This document shows positions 35,015 to 44,160 of a DNA stretch of 64,000 bases, piece after piece; within the stretch, counting starts at the first letter, position 1; the number at the start of each line of letters is the position of its first letter. A model generated the notes under the pieces. It ran no database searches and was not told where the DNA came from. It worked only from the letters and a program-made list of their open reading frames with translations. Made by a program: the position numbers and the translations under genes. Source of the DNA: an uncultured Litoreibacter sp. (GTDB lineage: Bacteria > Pseudomonadota > Alphaproteobacteria > Rhodobacterales > Rhodobacteraceae); NCBI GenBank assembly GCA_947494645.1, contig CANLVO010000001.1, forward strand, positions 2,170,001 to 2,234,000. Direction: 5' to 3'.

Positions 35015-35228
35015 GGCAATAATCTTTAGTTTCGGGCCGGACATGAGACTTATCCAACTTACGACGACGCCAATGTGCAAAGAATGCTCGCGAATGCTGT
35101 GATCTGGGCGGCAAACCCGGATTGCGGATGTCCATGCTGCCCCCGTTACCGAGTTCGTTGATGCCCTAGAGCCGATTACCGCACGCGGGCCGAAGCTTCA
35201 CGCGCACGGCGAAGACTGGTTTCATTAA
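35015..35228 (+). pseudogene. thuA: thuA remnant (C-terminal fragment, frameshifted)
   Basis: No open gene remains here, but two reading frames encode recognisable ThuA (trehalose-utilisation family) C-terminus. The first, from 35033, reads RAGHETYPTYDDANVQRMLA and then NAVIWAANPD, preceded by an in-frame TAG at 35027 where the family has Tyr. After a frameshift near 35120-35127 the second frame reads ADVHAAPVTEFVDALEPITA and ends RGPKLHAHGEDWFH at TAA 35228. The order and spacing match the family, so this is a decayed gene whose 5' part is gone. The rest of the gap up to pirin (to 35451) holds no gene. Confidence 0.72.
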
Positions 35229-35451
35229 TTATCAGAAAAGCGTTTCTCGAAAGGGTCAGCATTGATGAGGGCTTGTTATCGACACACCCCTCCACATGGC
35301 TGGCAAATCTGAACTCGCCACTCATGCCCTTTCAACACACCACAAAACGCGCATAAACTGAGTTCGTGTACTTCGACTTCGTACTCTGGATTTCATTCCA
35401 CTGGACTTTGCCCACGCCACCAGTGGCACCGGACAACAAAGGACATCTTTC

Positions 35452-36411
35452 ATGAGCTGGAACCCAACCCAAAATCCGGAATGCCCTGGAACCGGTGAAG
35501 ACAGCATCGAGACCTTGATAATCCCACGGGCCCGCGACATCGGCGGTTTCGAAGTGCGCCGGGCATTGCCCTCTCCAGATCGTCAAATGGTTGGACCCTT
35601 TATCTTCTTTGACCAGATGGGTCCCGCTGAGTTCATCGACGAAGGCGGCATCGACGTGCGCCCACATCCCCATATCGGCCTGGGCACCGTGACGTACCTT
35701 TATGACGGCGAGTTCGAACATCGCGACAGCATTGGCACGCATCAAATGATTTACCCGGGTGAAGTGAACTGGATGATGGCCGGCAAAGGAGTGACTCACT
35801 CCGAGCGCACTAGCAATGAAACACGCGCAGGTCGAAACAAGCTCTTTGGCATTCAGACCTGGATTGCGCTTCCGGAAGACAAGGAGGAAATAGAGCCAGA
35901 CTTCGAGCACCACAAAGAGGCGGCACTGCCTGTGCTCGAAGATGTAGGGACAAAAGCGCGTCTGATCTTGGGCAATGCTTTCGGCGAGGTCAGCCCGGTC
36001 ACCATGCAGTCAGAGACGTTCTACCTCGATGTTGTACTGGAAGCGGGCAAGGCGTTCCCCCTACCCGACAACCATGAAGATCGAGGTGTGTATGTGACCG
36101 AGGGCAGCGTTGAAGTTGCGGGTGACAACTTTGAAGCGGGGCGCATGATGGTCTTTCGTATGGGGGACAGAATTTCGCTCAAGGCCGGACCACGGGGGGC
36201 GCGGCTGATGGCGCTGGGTGGGGCGACGATGAATGAAAAGCGGTACATATGGTGGAACTTTGTATCATCCTCGAAAGACCGGATCGAACAGGCCAAGGAG
36301 GATTGGAAAGCGGGTGATTGGGACAACGGACCCTTCCGCTTGCCGCCAGGGGACGACAAGGAATTCATCCCGATCTCCCCAGAACTGGACAGAACGCGGC
36401 CCAAGGGTTGA
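35452..36411 (+). CDS. Pirin-family cupin protein
   Basis: A 319-residue bicupin. The N-terminal domain has the pirin metal ligands: HPHIGLGTVTYLYDGEFEHR supplies His-x-His and His, and VTHSER follows. The pirin signature FFDQMGPAEF and the dimer-type C-terminal cupin are present. Bacterial pirins are quercetin-dioxygenase-like or bind partner enzymes. It is preceded by AAAGGA. It stands alone, so its partner is unclear. It is a little longer than many bacterial pirins (about 290) owing to a hydrophilic C-terminal tail. Confidence 0.84.
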   Translation: MSWNPTQNPECPGTGEDSIETLIIPRARDIGGFEVRRALPSPDRQMVGPFIFFDQMGPAEFIDEGGIDVRPHPHIGLGTVTYLYDGEFEHRDSIGTHQMIYPGEVNWMMAGKGVTHSERTSNETRAGRNKLFGIQTWIALPEDKEEIEPDFEHHKEAALPVLEDVGTKARLILGNAFGEVSPVTMQSETFYLDVVLEAGKAFPLPDNHEDRGVYVTEGSVEVAGDNFEAGRMMVFRMGDRISLKAGPRGARLMALGGATMNEKRYIWWNFVSSSKDRIEQAKEDWKAGDWDNGPFRLPPGDDKEFIPISPELDRTRPKG

Positions 36412-36941
36412 GTTGCATGGGTGGAGTCTCGGGCTTCTATTTCGGTGTCTTAGTGTGCAGAAGGCGCCATAGCTTCTTTCTGTATAACAAGTTAGCCTAA
36501 CGCTGCAGCTATGGGGTATCTTATCCGTCAGCTCGCCACTAACTGCTATACCGAAATCCCTACGGATCGAGCGGTTTTGGGACCAAGTCCTATCGCAGCG
36601 TAAGACTGCAGAACAATAGCGGAGACGAAGTCCGCCGTGCTCTTACATCAAGCATCTGTTTAGAATAATTTTCTTTAGCTAATTTAACACTTATACCTCA
36701 AAAAATACCACCACTTATCCAAAACGCTGCGCACTTCGATTCAAATAAGTCGTATTTGCGGCGCGTTCGACTCGAGCACGCTTAAAGCTAACAGACTATG
36801 CCGCTATTTGGGTTTCAACCATCTAGGCTCAAAGCATACATTCTACCGTCACCGTCGGGCAAACGTGTTACCGGACGCGGTCGAGGATCGGCAATGCGGA
36901 CGAAGCCGACCTTGCTTTTTGGTCGGCATTCAGTTTTCGGA
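36412..36941. other. 530-bp region without a supported gene
   Basis: Short open frames exist but none has a ribosome site, length or recognisable sequence. A hairpin (GCCGACC with GGTCGGC, 36905-36927) lies just beyond the stop of the minus-strand APCDD1-like gene and may be its terminator. The AT-rich part at 36660-36720 might be a promoter, but no gene follows it. Confidence 0.5.
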
Positions 36942-37604
36942 TCAATCTTCAACGCGGATCATAGGTTGTTGGAGGCCGACCGTCGGGCGGTTCTCGGGGT
37001 AATAGAAACCTGTTCCATCGACGTGCTTGCCACCCATGAACAGCATGTTTGGCGTATCTTCGCGAACATAGAGAAAGTCGTGATCGGTCACAAAGGCGCT
37101 GCCCTCGACAAAACGAAGAAGTGCGCAGGGTTGGCCGAGGATGTCGCGAGGCTCACCTACAACGAACTCACCTTCACCACAGGCCCCGTCCGGAAGCTGG
37201 TTCAGCTGTTCGGCCATAGGTGGTGCAAGAACAGTCAGCTCAAGCTGCCGATTGAGGAGGTAGTCCTGCGACCAAGCGCCCTCGGCTGCCGGATTTGCTT
37301 CGTGCCAGACGACCTCGCCGGCGAAGTCATAGGAGACCGCTGGAATAGCACAGGCGCTGTCGGCGTAGACGGTGATGTTTGCCTCAAAACCGCCCTCTGC
37401 GTCGTAGGTAAAGTCGCGGGTAAGATAAGATGGCGTCGGTGCAAGTTCGGGGTCTTCAGCGTTCTGTTGTGGGCGCATCTCGCAGCTGATTGAAGTCCAG
37501 GTCCCGACGATACGGTCTTGGAGGCCCTCAAGTGAAGTGTCCTGCGCGACAGCAGCGTTCGTAAGTGCGCCGAGTGCCACGAGAGAAAGGGTTGGGATTT
37601 TCAT
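36942..37604 (-). CDS. Secreted APCDD1-domain-like protein
   Basis: A 220-residue exported protein with a signal peptide (MKIPTLSLVALGALTNAAVA). The core reads RIVGTWTSISCEMRPQ, YLTRDFTYDAEGGFEANITV, and YADSACAIPAVSYDFAGEVV, with paired Cys. This is the pattern of the APCDD1 domain, first described in an animal Wnt inhibitor and also found in bacteria. Its bacterial function is unknown. It is divergent from an HxlR regulator, and a perfect inverted repeat overlaps its ribosome site. Confidence 0.62.
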   Translation of the reverse strand: MKIPTLSLVALGALTNAAVAQDTSLEGLQDRIVGTWTSISCEMRPQQNAEDPELAPTPSYLTRDFTYDAEGGFEANITVYADSACAIPAVSYDFAGEVVWHEANPAAEGAWSQDYLLNRQLELTVLAPPMAEQLNQLPDGACGEGEFVVGEPRDILGQPCALLRFVEGSAFVTDHDFLYVREDTPNMLFMGGKHVDGTGFYYPENRPTVGLQQPMIRVED

Positions 37605-37609
37605 AGTGA

Positions 37610-37632
37610 TCTCCATCTGTTGACGATGGAGA
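37610..37632. promoter_or_regulatory. Inverted repeat over the ribosome site of the APCDD1-like gene
   Basis: TCTCCATC-N7-GATGGAGA, perfect 8-bp arms. On the minus strand the second arm contains GGAGA just before ATG 37604. It could be the operator of the divergent HxlR regulator, or an mRNA hairpin hiding the ribosome site. Confidence 0.5.
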
Positions 37633-37688
37633 CACAAACTGCGCATATTTATCTATATCGCAACTAGTCAGAATAAAATGAGATAGTC

Positions 37689-38021
37689 ATGAAAAGGGAA
37701 CCATTGGCACCTGATCCTGATGTCAAAGGCTGCCCGGTGACATATTGCCTCTCGTTGATCGGCGGCAAATGGAAGCCCGTCATCCTGTTTTGCATAGCGA
37801 ACGGCGTTGATCGGTTCGGTGCGATGCAGCGTTCTGTGCCAGGCATCACAAAGCAGATGTTGACCAAGCAATTGCGCGAACTTGAAGCGGACGATCTAAT
37901 CTCTCGCAAGGTCTATGCAGAGGTGCCACCGCGCGTTGACTATTCCTTAACTGACGTCGGACGCACCGTTCTGCCAATTATCGAACAGATGGAAGTTTGG
38001 GGCAGAGGCAACATGAAATAG
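37689..38021 (+). CDS. HxlR-family regulator
   Basis: A 110-residue winged-helix protein: CPVTYCLSLIGGKWKPVILF at residues 15-34 has the conserved Cys and GGKW of HxlR. The recognition segment is PGITKQMLTKQLRELEADDL, and the wing is RVDYSLTDVGRTVLPI. The single Cys near the start is the redox or electrophile sensor in several members. It is divergent from the APCDD1-like gene, its probable target. Confidence 0.85.
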   Translation: MKREPLAPDPDVKGCPVTYCLSLIGGKWKPVILFCIANGVDRFGAMQRSVPGITKQMLTKQLRELEADDLISRKVYAEVPPRVDYSLTDVGRTVLPIIEQMEVWGRGNMK

Positions 38022-38293
38022 CAGCCATTCGCCGCTGTGCATCAATCGGTAGATCCGGGCGCTTTGCCGCCGCTAGATCGCTCGGAGCATGTTCGCCGGT
38101 CGACCAGCGCTACCCGGACGGGGACGGCCCATAAGAGGCATTGGACGCAGTCCAATTGCTGCAGTTGCAGCCTGCATTTCTGCCATTCGCTGAAAGCGCA
38201 AACAGTGAAAATATGTCTGACGTAACACACAGGGCTAATTGACCCCACACTATGCCAGACCATCATTATCCCAAGACGCAACAGTCAAGAATA

Positions 38294-39760
38294 CTACTTT
38301 GTTGCACCCGCCCCTGCCCTGCGACCGAAGACGGCCCCTGACGTCAGCCCAGAACCGCCCGGGTAGCCGTTGTAGAAGACCCCGCCGACAATCTCGCCGC
38401 ACGCAAACAATCCGGAGATTGGCGTGCCATCTTTGGCCATTACTGCGCCATCACCATTTACCTTCAACCCTCCATAGGTAAACGTAATGCCCCCTGTAAC
38501 CGGGTAGGCACGAAACGGGCCCATATCAAACGTTTGCGCCCAGTTGCTTTTCGCCAAAGGCAGCCCGTCCGTGCCCTTTCCGTCCAAAACAGTCGGATCA
38601 AAGGGAACGTCTGATTTTACAGCCGTGTTGAATTCTTCCAACGTCCGCGCCGCGGCGGCTTTGTCTACACCGTCAAGCTTGGCAACCAATGCTGGCAACG
38701 TATCCGCCTCCACGAAATGTGCGTCTTCAAACGTGTATTCGTCGTAGAGCAGATCAAACACCTTTGCGTCGAATATCTGCCACGCAAAATGCTCCGGTTG
38801 GTCCATAATCGCCGCACCGAACTGCGCATAGGTGTAGTTGCGAAAGTTGATGCCCTCATCAACAAACCGCTCGCCTTTCGCGTTCAACATCACCCCCAGG
38901 AAGTAGCAGATTTTGCGGTATTTCTTCCGCTCACCCGCAGGTAATTCGAGGTTGCCAAAGTCCTTCATATGAAGGTCCATCGGCGTCGCGTGACATCCGG
39001 CATAAAGCCCACAGTCCTGCGCGCCCAAAGCTTGCGCCATGACCAGCCCGTCACCGGTATTATGCGGCGTGCCGCGCACCTTGGCCTTGTCCCAGTTCGG
39101 TCCGATATGCTTTTTGCGGAGGCTGTCGCTCGCTTCGAACCCACCACAAGCGAGAATCACTGCGTCCGCTCCCAGTGCCTCTCCTTGGCTCGTCCTTACC
39201 CCCGTCACGGCACCGTCCTCATGGAGGAGCTCCGTCACCGCGCAGCTATATCTGATCTCGCCGCCCAGACGTTTGAACGCCGCAAGCTCTTGGTCGAAAA
39301 GCCCGACACCTTCATCGTCCGAGGCCAGTGTCAGTCCGCCCCAAAACACATGGCGGCCGTCCTTTTCGAAACTCTGGCGGGAATAGATTGGTTGGAATTT
39401 CACGTCATGAGACGCAAGCCACTTCACAGTCTCATAACTTTCCGCGACGAGCGTCACTTGCTCTTCGCTCAGCGGACGACCGTCGTTGAAGCCAAGCAGA
39501 TCAGTCCTGAATTTCTCTTGGGTGTAGCTGCCAAAATCCGTCAGAGGGAGCCTCGGGTCATCCGGGTCTTTCAGCAGCGGCATCAGCTCATCACCAGAAT
39601 TGTAGGCAAACCGCATGGCCCCGGCAGTGTACTTCGTATTGCCTCCCGACATCGCCTCGTCAGCCTTCTCCAGCATCAAAACAGACGCCCCTTGCTCAAG
39701 CGCTGCTATCCCCGCGCTCAAAGCCGCGTTGCCTGATCCCGCTATTATGACGCGTTTCAT
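38294..39760 (-). CDS. tcuA: FAD-dependent tricarballylate dehydrogenase-like protein
   Basis: A 488-residue flavoprotein of the fumarate-reductase/succinate-dehydrogenase flavin group. FAD motif GSGNAALSAGIAALE (residues 8-22), followed by LEKADEAMSGGNTKYTAGAMR, which is typical of TcuA. The C-terminal GGLKVNGDGAVMAKDGTPIS and GEIVGGVFYNGYPGGSGL close the FAD site. TcuA oxidises tricarballylate to cis-aconitate. The tricarboxylate importer genes upstream support a related polycarboxylate. There is no tcuB electron-transfer gene nearby. It overlaps the hydroxyacid dehydrogenase gene by 4 bp. Confidence 0.76.
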   Translation of the reverse strand: MKRVIIAGSGNAALSAGIAALEQGASVLMLEKADEAMSGGNTKYTAGAMRFAYNSGDELMPLLKDPDDPRLPLTDFGSYTQEKFRTDLLGFNDGRPLSEEQVTLVAESYETVKWLASHDVKFQPIYSRQSFEKDGRHVFWGGLTLASDDEGVGLFDQELAAFKRLGGEIRYSCAVTELLHEDGAVTGVRTSQGEALGADAVILACGGFEASDSLRKKHIGPNWDKAKVRGTPHNTGDGLVMAQALGAQDCGLYAGCHATPMDLHMKDFGNLELPAGERKKYRKICYFLGVMLNAKGERFVDEGINFRNYTYAQFGAAIMDQPEHFAWQIFDAKVFDLLYDEYTFEDAHFVEADTLPALVAKLDGVDKAAAARTLEEFNTAVKSDVPFDPTVLDGKGTDGLPLAKSNWAQTFDMGPFRAYPVTGGITFTYGGLKVNGDGAVMAKDGTPISGLFACGEIVGGVFYNGYPGGSGLTSGAVFGRRAGAGATK

Positions 39761-40734
39761 GTTGATTGCTTTCTAACGTCCGGGTTGATCATGTGTATGG
39801 GCGCACCATCGGCAAATGCGTTAACCTGATCGAAGATGTCGGAGAATTGCAGGTCGAACTCATCTTCCGTCACATAACCGACATGCGGCGTGGGTAAGAC
39901 ATTTGGGTGGGTCAGAAGCGGGTGCGATTTGTCCGTCAGCGGTTCTTGGTCAAACACATCGACCGCCGCGAAAATTCGATCCCGCGCGACTTCGGCCTCC
40001 AGCGCGCCTGCGACGACCAAACCCGATCGTGACGTGTTCACGAACAGCGCGCGTGGCGGCATGGCGGCCAGATCTTCTGCGGTGATGCAGCCGCGTGTCG
40101 CGGGTTTCAGACGCATATGCACGCTGACAATATCAGAGGTCTCAAAGAACGCCTGACGGGACGGGGCAACGGTTTCGCCATCTGCCTCGGCCCGGGCGCG
40201 GCCCTCGTCCGAGGACCACCACTGCACCAGCATCCCTATCGCTCTGGCATAGTCCGCGACGGCTCTTGCGATCCGTCCATAGCCGTAAAGCCCCAGCGTT
40301 CTGCCGCGCAATGTGCGGCCGACGCCTGCCTGCCACTGCCCCCTTCGGATGGAAGCCACCTGATCTGGGATTTGACGATAGCTTGCGAGGATCAGCGCCA
40401 ATGTGTGTTCCGCTGCGGCATAGGACGGCGTATCGGAATGCATGTTCGAGCACAGGAGCACCCCGTGCTCTGTACAGGCCTCGACATCAATATGGGGGTA
40501 CACGCTGCGCTGCGAAATCAGCTGCAGATTGGGCAACCGGGAGAGCAGATCAGCCCCTATCTTAGTCCGTTCGCGGAATAGAACCAGTGCCTGTGCATCT
40601 TCTACACGTTTGGCCAATAAGGCTGCGTCCGGCTCATAGTCCGTCAATACGGTGACCTCATGGGCCGCCAGTTTCTCAAAGCATGGCAACCCACGCAGGG
40701 TGTCGAACCAGTCATCGAGAATATGAACTTTCAT
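39757..40734 (-). CDS. D-2-hydroxyacid dehydrogenase
   Basis: A 325-residue NAD enzyme. The dinucleotide site is GRTLGLYGYGRIARAVADYA. The catalytic Arg is in NTSRSGLV, Glu in VFDQEPLTD, and His in PHVGYVTEDE. It resembles the phosphoglycerate/glyoxylate-reductase branch. It overlaps the 79-residue protein gene on one side and tcuA on the other, so all three are translated as a unit. A role in reducing or oxidising a hydroxy-polycarboxylate is inferred from context. Confidence 0.84.
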   Translation of the reverse strand: MKVHILDDWFDTLRGLPCFEKLAAHEVTVLTDYEPDAALLAKRVEDAQALVLFRERTKIGADLLSRLPNLQLISQRSVYPHIDVEACTEHGVLLCSNMHSDTPSYAAAEHTLALILASYRQIPDQVASIRRGQWQAGVGRTLRGRTLGLYGYGRIARAVADYARAIGMLVQWWSSDEGRARAEADGETVAPSRQAFFETSDIVSVHMRLKPATRGCITAEDLAAMPPRALFVNTSRSGLVVAGALEAEVARDRIFAAVDVFDQEPLTDKSHPLLTHPNVLPTPHVGYVTEDEFDLQFSDIFDQVNAFADGAPIHMINPDVRKQST

Positions 40735-40970
40735 CTGCTTTCGATCCCGGCAGTTGGCGTAGGCGTGCGGGGTGTCGGGACAAACACCGCCTCTTCCAAC
40801 GAGCGCAGCGCGGCGGAGATCTTTTGCCGCTCGGCCAGCAAGCTGTTGAACTGAACATCGCAGCCGGCAATCGGCGCGGGGTAGCTGGTGATTTCGCGCT
40901 GTATCAGCCGCTGCGCGATCGTCAGTTCGGCCCGCGCGGCAACCATGCAGTCTTCAAAACTCTCCGTCAT
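40731..40970 (-). CDS. Small protein of unknown function in the tcu operon
   Basis: A 79-residue hydrophilic protein. ATG 40970 lies 6 bp after AGGAG; an ATG two codons upstream has no spacing for it. The body is a predicted helical hairpin (CMVAARAELTIAQRLIQREI; FNSLLAERQKISAALRSLEE) and the tail is Pro/Thr rich (PTPRTPTPT). I do not recognise a family. Its stop overlaps the hydroxyacid dehydrogenase start by 4 bp, so coexpression is close and it may be a small partner subunit. Confidence 0.6.
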   Translation of the reverse strand: MTESFEDCMVAARAELTIAQRLIQREITSYPAPIAGCDVQFNSLLAERQKISAALRSLEEAVFVPTPRTPTPTAGIESR

Positions 40971-40988
40971 TGGCATCTCCTCATCCTA

Positions 40989-41010
40989 TTGTATACCGTA
41001 GTATACCAAT
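40989..41010. promoter_or_regulatory. Candidate operator with paired GTATAC
   Basis: TTGTATACCGTAGTATACCA contains two GTATAC palindromes 10 bp apart, in the short gap before the small tcu-operon gene. GntR-family sites often have this form. No GntR gene is adjacent; the nearest is at 34319-34978. Confidence 0.45.
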
Positions 41011-41021
41011 TCTTTGCGAAG

Positions 41022-42107
41022 TCAATTTCCTTGTAGTATCCCGGCAGGAACGAAGACCTTGCCCGCCGCAATTTTGCGTGCCGTGCGCACGAGACCGGCA
41101 GAGCGCACCTCGAACCCGGTCGTTGTATTCGCAAAATCGACGACCACGTCGATGGTGCCAGATGGATGTTCCAACACCAGATGCGCGGGCGTCTCATTCG
41201 GGATCGCCACATCTGCCACCGTGCCCGGCGTCAACACGCAGGAGGCCAGACATTGCGCCCCGGTGACGGCCATCGTGGGGTGGCATTTCCAAGGCATGAA
41301 ATAGCGCGCGGCCACGGTGCCGCCTTGCGTCGGAGGGGCAACCAGCCCGAATTTGGGTGTGACGGATTTGGACACGTCCCCCATCCCCATCAACGCGCCG
41401 GCTTTCAAACGGACGGCCTCCATGCGGGCGAAAAAGTCACGGTTCGCGTCCAGCTCCGCCGCTGTTTCATAGCCCGTCAGCCCAAAGCTCGCGGCCGTTG
41501 CGATCACCATGGGCATGGCGACATCCATGCAGGTGACCTCGATCCCGTCGATCACATCGACCAGATTGCCCGTGGGCAAAAACGCCCCCGTGACGCCGCC
41601 CACAGTTTCCATGAATTGCAACGCCACCGGCGCGGAGGTGCCAGGCACGCCGTCTATTGCGGCCTCGCCTGAGTAGCTGACCACCCCGCCCGGCGTCTGG
41701 ACAATTGCGGCCACTTTGGCCCCGGTGTTGACGGCGCGAATGTTAACTGGCGTTTCGCCGTCTTGGGCCGCGATCAACCCCATCTCAATCGCCGCTGGGC
41801 CAACACCGGACAGGATGTTGCCGCAGGTGGGTTTAAAATCGACCAAGCGGTCCTCCACGCTGACTTGTGCGAAGAAGTAGTCAATGTCGGCCCATGGGTC
41901 GTCTGAATAGGAGAGCATCGCGACCTTGGTTGTCACCGCCGCTCCGCCCCCTATGCCGTCGATATTGAGCGGGTGGCCGGAGCCTATGATCGAAAGCAGT
42001 ACCTCTGCGAGCGTGTCAAGATCCTCTGGTAAGTCCGCGCGGTTCATATAGGGCCCACGCGAGGTGCCACCGCGTATGAAGAGATATGGAATTGCGGTTT
42101 GAGACAT
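41022..42107 (-). CDS. PrpF/4-oxalomesaconate tautomerase-family isomerase
   Basis: A 361-residue protein of the PrpF family (diaminopimelate-epimerase fold). The start is MSQTAIPYLFIRGGTSRG with the family RGGTSRG. The first catalytic Cys is in PTCGNILSGVGP; a second candidate lies in GAQCLASC. PrpF isomerises aconitate, and the relative GalD tautomerises 4-oxalomesaconate in gallate breakdown. Beside a tricarboxylate importer and a tricarballylate-type dehydrogenase, aconitate-like isomerisation fits well. It begins 10 bp after the TctA gene. Confidence 0.8.
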   Translation of the reverse strand: MSQTAIPYLFIRGGTSRGPYMNRADLPEDLDTLAEVLLSIIGSGHPLNIDGIGGGAAVTTKVAMLSYSDDPWADIDYFFAQVSVEDRLVDFKPTCGNILSGVGPAAIEMGLIAAQDGETPVNIRAVNTGAKVAAIVQTPGGVVSYSGEAAIDGVPGTSAPVALQFMETVGGVTGAFLPTGNLVDVIDGIEVTCMDVAMPMVIATAASFGLTGYETAAELDANRDFFARMEAVRLKAGALMGMGDVSKSVTPKFGLVAPPTQGGTVAARYFMPWKCHPTMAVTGAQCLASCVLTPGTVADVAIPNETPAHLVLEHPSGTIDVVVDFANTTTGFEVRSAGLVRTARKIAAGKVFVPAGILQGN

Positions 42108-42117
42108 CGGCTCCTCC

Positions 42118-44145
42118 TCAGCCCAACGGCCATGGCAAATCTGCGTATTCCTGCAGCAGCCCGGGCGGGAAATCGCGGTTCAACAGTCCCGCCATAACGC
42201 ACATGAAGACGATACCGCAGGCGGTGTAGATGGCGGCGGCAAGGTTACCGAGCCCTGCACGAATTTTCAGGAAGGCGAACAGGAACAGCCCCAAAGCGAG
42301 GATGAAGCCCAACAGCGAGGTCAGGATCAGCAACCCTGCAAACCACGCCAAGGTCGGCCAAAGCCCATGCGTGGCCTCCGCATCCTCGCCGTTCTTTTCG
42401 CGGTCGGCAAAGATCGTGTCAGTCTCGGGCTTCAGCATCATTCGGACCAAAAGCACCAGACACCCCACCAAACAAACGCCAGCCACGAACATCGGGAAGG
42501 TCCGGTCACGACTGAAAGACGGGATCGAGGCCGCGTCGTAGAGCGCATACCCAATATAACCCGTCACGCAGAGCAGAAAGACCAGCGGAGCGCGCTTGCT
42601 GCCGGACGGCACGTCGCCCTCCGCCATAATGTTTTTGGCCTGCCGCAGCCCCAAGACCACGGAGATGACGGTGATGATGATCAGCACAATCACGATGGGG
42701 GAGAAGATGTAGTCCAGCCCCTCCTCTACCCCTTTCCGGAACCGCGATTGGGCGATTTGCAGAGCTTGGTTGGCATATGTCTCGGCAGGGTTGGACAGCA
42801 CGAACCCGATCAGAAAGGCAGGCCGCGACCAGTCGAAGCGGCGCATCAGGATGCCCAGGAACCCGATGCCGAAGAGTGCCACTAGATCCATCAGGTTCTG
42901 GCCCGATTGGAACGCCGCGAAGCTAATGATCATGAACAGGAAGGGCGCCAGGAGGGAGAAGCGAATGGTGGTCAGCTTGGCGATGCCGCCCGAGGCCGCG
43001 ATGCAGATCACGGTGCCCACCACATTGGCGAGCGCCAGCAGCCAGACAATGGAATAGGTAATGTCGAGGTTGTTTTTCAGCATCGCGGGCCCGACCTCGA
43101 TCTGGCCGGAACCCAAGAGCGCAATTGCGCCAATGAAAATCGCCATGGAGCCCGAACCGGGGATGCCGAATAACAGCGTCGGCACCAGCCCGCCGCCTTC
43201 CTTGGCGTTGTTCGAGCTTTCCGGTCCGATCACGCCGCGTACTTCACCCTTGCCGAAGTTGGACTTGTCCGGCGTGGTCTGCACCGCGTGGCCATAGGCG
43301 ATCCAGTCGACGACTGACCCGCCAAGGCCGGGGATCACGCCGACCACGACACCTATGATCGAACAGCGTACAGACAGCCAGATGTTAGCGAACCAGTCCT
43401 TGACCCCTTCCAGCCATCCGCCACCCAATTGCGGCTCTTGGCTGATCGCACGATCTTGACGCAGTAGCGCGATAATCTCGGGGATGGCAAAGATGCCAAG
43501 CCCAACAATGACCAGTTTCAACCCGTCGGTCAGGTAGGGGAAATCATATGACGACATGCGCAGGTCGCCTGACGAGGCTCCCTCACCAATGGTGCCAATC
43601 AACATACCAAGCCCCGCCGCGACCAGCCCCTTGATGGCAACACGTCCAGCGAGGATGCCAACCATCGAAAGCCCAAAGAGCGTGATCATCAATAGCTCTG
43701 GGGTACGGAACTCCAGCACGATAGGCCGCGCCACCAAGATGAAGAGCGTCAGAAAGCTGGCCCCGACCAAACCGCCAAAAAGCGACGATGCAAAGGCTGC
43801 CGATAGCGCACGGGCCGCTTGACCGCGTTTGGCCATGGGGAAGCCGTCGAGTACCGTCGCCTGTGACGCTGAGGACCCCGGAATGCCCATCAGTACGGAA
43901 GCAAATGTGTCTGAAGTCGGCACCACCGCGACCATCCCGATCATCAGGGCCAATCCTAAAATCGGGTCCATCCCAAACATGAAAGGCAAGAGAAGCGACA
44001 AACCGGCGATGCCACCCAGTCCCGGGAACACGCCAATACAAAGCCCCATCAATACACCAAGCACCAGGTATCCCAGCACAACAGGTTGGAGTATCAAGGC
44101 CCAGGCGTCACCCAGTGCGGGTAGAGCGGTTGCGATAATGTCCAT
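42118..44145 (-). CDS. tctA: TctA-TctB fusion, large and small membrane subunits of a tricarboxylate transporter
   Basis: A 675-residue membrane protein. Residues 1-500 are TctA, with the repeated family signature GVFPGLGGIAGLSLLLPF and GVIPGLGGSVVDWIAYGHAV, and GIPGSSASQATVLDG. After a linker (AEGDVPSGSKR) residues about 520-675 form four or so further helices with the TctB layout. The usual separate tctB gene is absent, so the two subunits are fused. It imports a polycarboxylate bound by the TctC protein. The start at 44145 follows a G-rich stretch. Confidence 0.86.
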   Translation of the reverse strand: MDIIATALPALGDAWALILQPVVLGYLVLGVLMGLCIGVFPGLGGIAGLSLLLPFMFGMDPILGLALMIGMVAVVPTSDTFASVLMGIPGSSASQATVLDGFPMAKRGQAARALSAAFASSLFGGLVGASFLTLFILVARPIVLEFRTPELLMITLFGLSMVGILAGRVAIKGLVAAGLGMLIGTIGEGASSGDLRMSSYDFPYLTDGLKLVIVGLGIFAIPEIIALLRQDRAISQEPQLGGGWLEGVKDWFANIWLSVRCSIIGVVVGVIPGLGGSVVDWIAYGHAVQTTPDKSNFGKGEVRGVIGPESSNNAKEGGGLVPTLLFGIPGSGSMAIFIGAIALLGSGQIEVGPAMLKNNLDITYSIVWLLALANVVGTVICIAASGGIAKLTTIRFSLLAPFLFMIISFAAFQSGQNLMDLVALFGIGFLGILMRRFDWSRPAFLIGFVLSNPAETYANQALQIAQSRFRKGVEEGLDYIFSPIVIVLIIITVISVVLGLRQAKNIMAEGDVPSGSKRAPLVFLLCVTGYIGYALYDAASIPSFSRDRTFPMFVAGVCLVGCLVLLVRMMLKPETDTIFADREKNGEDAEATHGLWPTLAWFAGLLILTSLLGFILALGLFLFAFLKIRAGLGNLAAAIYTACGIVFMCVMAGLLNRDFPPGLLQEYADLPWPLG

Positions 44146-44160
44146 GCCAGCGCATCCCCC

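Noticed and set aside
36511-36600. Short open frame in the gap after pirin
   Set aside because: About 29 codons, no ribosome site and no family resemblance.
38022-38293. Shared vocabulary (GCAG, TTCGCTG) among several intergenic stretches, also at 55560-55840, 58740-58920 and 60125-60417
   Set aside because: By eye the similarity is too loose to align as a repeat family; an all-against-all alignment would decide.
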